Shown: one piece after another, positions 59,161 to 64,000 of the stretch
Layout: each line of letters begins with the position of its first letter
How positions within the stretch are numbered: position 1 is the first letter of the stretch
Origin: Carnegiea gigantea
Taxonomy: Eukaryota > Streptophyta > Magnoliopsida > Caryophyllales > Cactaceae
Assembly (NCBI GenBank): GCA_029747015.1
Contig: JAKOGI010001325.1
Span: 124,001-188,000, forward strand
Direction of reading: 5' to 3'
Length of the DNA stretch: 64,000 bases
Program-made: the position numbers and the translations under genes
Notes under the pieces: model-generated
What the model was told of the DNA's origin: nothing
Database searches by the model: none
Seen by the model: the letters and a program-made list of their open reading frames with translations, nothing else

Positions 59161-62100
59161 ATGGATCGAAGTCAGTTGTGGATGTACAACAGACTAGAGG
59201 GGAAGTATCTAAGCAAGACATTCGTTCAGAAAGTGGATGAGTTCATCAGTTTTGCTTGTGCGCAAGAAGAGTTTCAGAGGTGCCAAAAACTAAAGTACCC
59301 CTGCGTGAAGTGCCGCAATGTACCGTACCTTGATGTGGACACAATCAAGTTACATTTGTACCAGCGAGGGTTTTGTCGAAACTATTATAGGTGGGTGTAT
59401 CATGGTGAGACATTCCTGGAAGATGATGCAGCTGTAACTTCCTCATCTAATTCACAAGTAACACCCAACCCTATGAGGGATATGGTGATGGATGCGTACG
59501 CACCTGTGGCATCTGCATTAGTGCAATATGTGCCGCACAATGGGGAGCATGAACCAAATGCCGACGCGAAAAAGTTCCTTGAACTAATCCAGGCAGCGGA
59601 GAGACCATTGTACGAGGGATGTGAAATGTCACTGCTCAAAGCTATTGCGCGGCTTGCAAATCTAAAATGTGAATATGATCTACCCCATCGAGCGGTCGAT
59701 GGTATTGTATCCTTCATAAAGGATATATGCCCAAATAACAACGACATGGTCGGTAATTACTACGAAGTGAAGAAGTTGCTTACGGGTCTTCAACTTCCAC
59801 ATCAAAAAATAGATGTTTGCCCCAATGGTTGCATGTTATTCTAGAAGGGGGCAGAGGGGCTCGATAGATGCTCTTTTTGTGATGAAGGTAGGTACTTAAG
59901 GACCAGCAAACAAGGGAGACAAATCCCGAGAAAGCAGCTAATATATTTCCCCATCGGACCGTGACTACAACGTCTTTATGCAACCAAGAAAACTGCTGAG
60001 AGTATGCGATGACACCATGAGCATAAGCGGCCTCCTGGGGTCATGGCACACCCATCCGATAGTGAGGCGTGGAAACATCTAGACATTTCCTATCCTTCAT
60101 TTGCCGCCGAACCTCGTAATGTGAGGCTAGGGTTGTGCACTGATGGCTTCTCTCCATTTGGTCATTATGGTCAAACATATTCATGCTGGCCAGTGATTGT
60201 CACCCCTTATAATTTGCCCCCATGGATGTGCAAGAAAAGACAGTTCAAGTTCATTGCTTTCCCTCATTCCCGGTCCGAAGAATCCAAAAGAAAATATTGA
60301 CATATATATGCAACCTCTTATTGAAGAACTGAAGCAACTGTGGAATGAAGGAATACCAACATATGACGTCTCCCTGAGGCATAATTTCGTAATGAAGGTT
60401 GCAATTCTGTGGACTGTGAGTGACTTCCCCGCATATGGCATGCTTTCTGGCTGGATGACTGCTGGAAGGTTAGCATGCCCCTACTGTATGGAACACACAA
60501 AAGCATTCAGGCTAGCCCATGGGAAGAAGCAATCGTGGTTTGACTATCATCGCCAATTTCTCCCACCAGATCATAAATTCCAGCGTAACAAATCTGCATT
60601 TTACAAAAACAGGGAGGACCATTCTCAACCTCCTCCTATGCTGACCGGGGAGCAGGTTTGGAGTCGTATCTCTTCCCTCCCGTCGGCAACAGATCACAAG
60701 GGAAAAGTGGATGGGTACGGACAATCACACAATTGGACTAGACGTAGCATATTTTGGGAACTACCTTACTGGAGCAAATTGTTAATACGACACGACCTTG
60801 ATGTCATGCACATTGAGAAAAATGTGTTCGAGCAGATAATTAACACGGTTTTGAATGTGAAGGATAAAACAAAAGATGACATCAGCGCGAGGGAGGACAT
60901 GCGTACCCATTGTAAACGTAGGAGACTTAATGTTCATGTTGTTGCCGATGCCGACGGATGCCGGCGAGAAGTTATGCCACAAGCTCCATATGTTTTGAAG
61001 AGGGAGTACAGAAAGGTGGTGTGTGAATGGATCCGTAAAGTGAAATTCCCAGATGGTTACGCCTTGAACTTGAGTAGGTGTGTGGACGTGAGGAATGCTT
61101 CATTGCATAACATGAAAAGCCATGATTGTCATGTTTTTATACAGCGATTGCTGCCTCTGGCTTTCAGAGATCTACTACCAACCAATGTCTGGAATGTGCT
61201 AACTGAGCTAAGCCAGTTCTTTCGAGATTTGTGTTCGTCGAAGTTGCATGCTGATGACGTAGTCTGTTTGGAGAATAACATTGCAGAAATTTTGTACAAG
61301 TTGGAACGAGTTTTTCCCCCTGCTTTCTTCAACGTAATGGAGCATCTACCTGTCCACTTACCTACAGAACTAAAACTTGGTGGGCCGGTTCAATATCGAT
61401 GGATGTATGACTATGAAAGGTATGACATAGCTCACAGAAATCGTGTCAGCGGAATGTAGGTACAGAAATAACGTTTGGGTGGGTTGTGTTACAGGTTTCT
61501 TCATCACTTGAAGGGGAAAGTAGACAATAAAGCACATGTTGAGCCTTCAATTTGTTATGCATACTTAATGGAAGAGATAACGAACTTCATTACGAACTAC
61601 TTTGACGACAGTATTGATGTTAGGGCACAAGATTTGCCGAGAAATATGATGAACATTGAGAAAGACAAATTCGATGCCAACCTCCCAGACATTTTCTCCC
61701 GTAACGTTGGATATGCCCCGAATGAGGGGAGCGTGCAGTTCTTAGATCATTTGGATCATCGGTTGGCGCACGCATATGTCTTATCCAATTGTGGGTTGTT
61801 AGGAGAATATGAACGGTAAGTTTATGTACTCCTTATGGATGGAAACGGTACATACCTTAAACAGGACCATATGATTTTGTCCATACATTGTGTAGGATGT
61901 TCGAGCAGGAGATGATCCACCAAAACCCTCGAGTTCGGGTCGAGAATGTGTGGGGAAATTATGAAGAAAAATTTCCGGAATGGTTCAAAGCGAACGTACG
62001 TTTTGCCACAATGTGTTTCGCTTACATTGCAGACGTATTTGTATTCTTTTTCGATACTGACAACATCTTTGACCAATTGTGGTTACGACGTCCATGTAGG

Positions 62101-62743
62101 TGTTGCAATCCAACGTTGACAACGACATCCTAAAAGCACTTGCCTATGGCCCTAAAAGGCATGTTCGTCGTTGGGATCATTACTATGTCAATGGCTTCAA
62201 CTTCCACACATATGAATATGGGAAAAACAAGGGAATATTCGTTCGTATAAGACGATATTGTTTAAGTGTGATTGGTATGACTGCATTAACGGTGTTGTTG
62301 TCCACGACACGTACAAACTGGTTGATGTCAATCACACGAAGAGATATCCCAAGTATGATCCATTTGTCCTTGCAAGTCAGGTCACCCAAGTTTGCTTCAT
62401 GCCTTATCCTATGAAGGACAACACTAAAAAGGATTGGTGGGCAGTGTTAAGAATGAAAGCGAGACCCATAGTAGATGCCCCCGAAGAGGATGCACCATTC
62501 CAAGTAGACGAAAACGACAACACGCCTAATCTAGCAGATGTTGACGTGGACGAAGATATTCCCATCGTAGAAGAAGAGGAGAATGAAACGGATGACAATG
62601 TCGATGAGGAGGTTGAGGCCGTCGACGATGGCTCTGAAGATGCATCGCAGGACGGGTTACTGGATGAAGACGATGATACTGTCGATGACGATGATGGGGA
62701 CGACTTCACCGAATCAATGTTCCTGGAGTGCAATTCGATGTGA
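59161..62743 (+). pseudogene. TNP2-type CACTA transposase, decayed
   Basis: It starts at ATG 59161 (MDRSQLWMYNRL) with the transposase-associated N-terminal domain (C/H-rich, CVKCRN, to about 59400). A TAG at 59842 sits where Trp is usual. Further stops occur near 59962 and 60009 and a one-base frameshift near 60266. The TNP2 core (Transposase_21) is at 60040-60840: 'YGQTYSCWPVIVTPYNLPPW', 'IPGPKNPKENIDIYMQPLIE' and 'HDLDVMHIEKNVFE'. A DUF4218-like region follows to 61419. Three short introns are plausible: 61420-61494, 61816-61895 and 61996-62099. A small deletion near 62250 shifts the frame; the last part has 'FKCDWYDC' and a long acidic tail (62500-62720). The protein cannot be made in full. 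Confidence 0.88.
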
Positions 62744-62769
62744 TGAAGATGCAGTTTGCGTCTTCATCA
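62741..62769. other. Hairpin at the end of the transposase gene
   Basis: 'tgatgaagatgc' and 'gcgtcttcatca' form a 12-bp stem with one G-T type mismatch and a 5-base loop, overlapping the stop codon. It could act near RNA 3'-end formation or be a scar of rearrangement. Confidence 0.6.
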
Positions 62770-62979
62770 CAAGAATCCGCCCAGTTAGAGACTAGCCCAT
62801 TTTGGTCTCAAGTGGAGACCACTGTGCCCGAGGCTGGTCTCTAAATTTGAATTGCTACGAAAGGTTTAGAGACCGATACTTTTCGGTCTCTGTTTGGTCT
62901 CTAAAATTATTTAGAGACCGGGTTTCCCCGTTTAGAGACCAAAAAGTTTCGGTCTCTAACTGGGCGGATTCTTGTTGTG
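62768..62979. repeat. MITE-sized inverted module at the CACTA 3' end
   Basis: An inverted copy of the terminal ~25 bp (CACAAGAATCCGCCCAGTTA...) occurs at 62768, facing the real 3' end (62955-62979). The 212-bp block between them is full of GAGACC/GGTCTC motifs. It has the form of a complete mini-element inside the parent terminus. Confidence 0.85.
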
Positions 62980-62982
62980 TCT

Positions 62983-64000
62983 ACAAAATTATATTATAAG
63001 TAACGAACTCTTTTATTGACAATACTGGTGATATACAATGATATTTTAGGTGACAAACTCCACATCTTCTAGAAAGCTATAAATTTGATGTAATCAGATG
63101 ATTTTTCAATAGTTTGCTTCTGTTTGTTATGAAAGTAATATAACTAACTTGTTGCGATGTAAAGTACCTAAATTTGTTGAAAATTGTATTCAAATTAAAT
63201 ATAAGTTATGTGAAACTTTGATGCATATACAACATTGATATCATAGTTGTCACAATAATCTAAACTTGGCCTAACTTTATTTTGGATTATTAATATGTTT
63301 TTAATTACACTTTGTGGCAAGTGTAGTTCAATAATTTCATATTTGACAAGAAATTATGCTTCCATTATTCCTTATCTTTCTCTGTTTTCTTTTTGTTGTT
63401 GTGCCTTTTTAAGTGATTAAAAACTCCTTATAGTAAGGGTAATTTGTATTATATTATTCTTAGTTTTTGTAGGGTAACTTTGTCATTCTAACATTTCCTT
63501 TCCTTCTTCCCATGTCTCATCCCTCATTTACTTCCCTCATACAATTTCTTTAATTAAACTATAAATCAGCAAAACCAGTGCAAAATTTTAACATTGGCAA
63601 AGTTTTAATAAGAAATAAACTCCCGTATTTTGTATAACATTATATCATAGGTAAGAAACTCTCTTATTTATAATATACTCATCATAGAATGATACTATAG
63701 GCAAGAAACTCCTCACTTTCTAGAAAACTATTAATTTAATAGGAAAAGATGACTTTTGACATTTCACTTCTACATTTACGATGAAAGTAATATAACTATA
63801 TTGCTAAGATGGGAAATATCAAAATTTTTATAAGTTAATGAAGATTCATAAGTTAATAGATTTATATTTTGATGTCTTAGATTTACTTTCGCTAAGAGAT
63901 ATTTATTGTAGATGTCATATGCTTTTATATTAATGAATTATTCCTTTTTCTTAGCAAAAGAGAAATTATACTTTCATTATTTTTTCGCTTTCTCTATTTG
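62983..64000 (+). repeat. ~0.65-kb tandem repeat, right of the CACTA
   Basis: Blocks at 62990-63420 recur at 63640-64000: 'gaaactc/gaactc...ttat', 'ttctagaaa', 'gatgaaagtaatataacta' (one base different) and 'agaaattatrctttcatta'-type segments. A third partial unit is left of the CACTA (56400-56559). AT-rich and non-coding; it runs to the window edge. Confidence 0.75.

Overview
This is plant nuclear DNA, most likely from an AT-rich, repeat-rich eudicot-type genome. It holds one plant receptor-kinase gene with a GT-AG intron, and plant-specific transposable elements of nearly every class: Athila- and Tat-type Ty3/gypsy, LINE, CACTA, hAT, PIF/Harbinger and Helitron ends. There is no bacterial gene organisation, CRISPR array, rRNA or recognisable tRNA. 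The species cannot be named from the sequence.

Layout. 1-9850: a decayed Athila-type Ty3/gypsy element (gag end/protease, RT, RNase H, integrase, env-position ORF, 3' LTR) whose integrase is split by a 562-bp non-autonomous hAT element with a perfect 8-bp target duplication. 9851-12154: unassigned. 12155-15049: an unusual non-coding retroelement on the minus strand made of three ~0.87-kb LTRs separated by two ~140-bp internal segments that hold only a PBS and a PPT. 15478-15890: a second hAT-like element. 18174-24536: the only gene that looks intact, a BAM3-like (CLAVATA1-clade) LRR receptor kinase of 972 residues in two exons. Its 3.4-kb intron carries a third hAT element and a 165-bp tandem duplication. 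24.5-30.3 kb: AT-rich intergenic DNA with a Helitron-like end, a 0.5-kb duplication and microsatellites. 30.6-33.45 kb: remains of two LINEs. 33.67-34.99 kb: an LTR-like block. 35.04-36.1 kb: a broken CACTA (Transposase_24) gene.

36427-44145 is a complete-ended Tat-type LTR element that keeps only gag. Protease, RT and integrase are replaced by four successive tandem-repeat fields, the largest made of about 60 copies of a GACT-N4-AGTC dyad. 44304-44678 is a CACTA terminus that may be the far end of the CACTA broken at 36 kb. 44999-51830 is a second complete-ended gag-only LTR element (Athila-like, minus strand, perfect ATAAG target duplication). Several MITEs follow (52009-52583 hAT; 53657-54044 and 55806-56237 Tourist-like). 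56560-62979 is a full-length CACTA element (TCT target duplication) with a decayed TNP2 transposase and an internal inverted copy of its own terminus. It is inserted in a ~0.65-kb tandem repeat that continues to the window end.

How it fits together: the receptor kinase is an island in nested transposons. Both full-length LTR elements lack pol and would depend on other elements for reverse transcriptase and integrase. No defence or metabolic system was found. The best candidates for something undescribed are the repeat-filled gag-only element, the three-LTR miniature element, the MITE-sized module inside the CACTA end, and the missing C-terminal cysteine cap in the receptor kinase. All identities are by eye; no database search or alignment was run.
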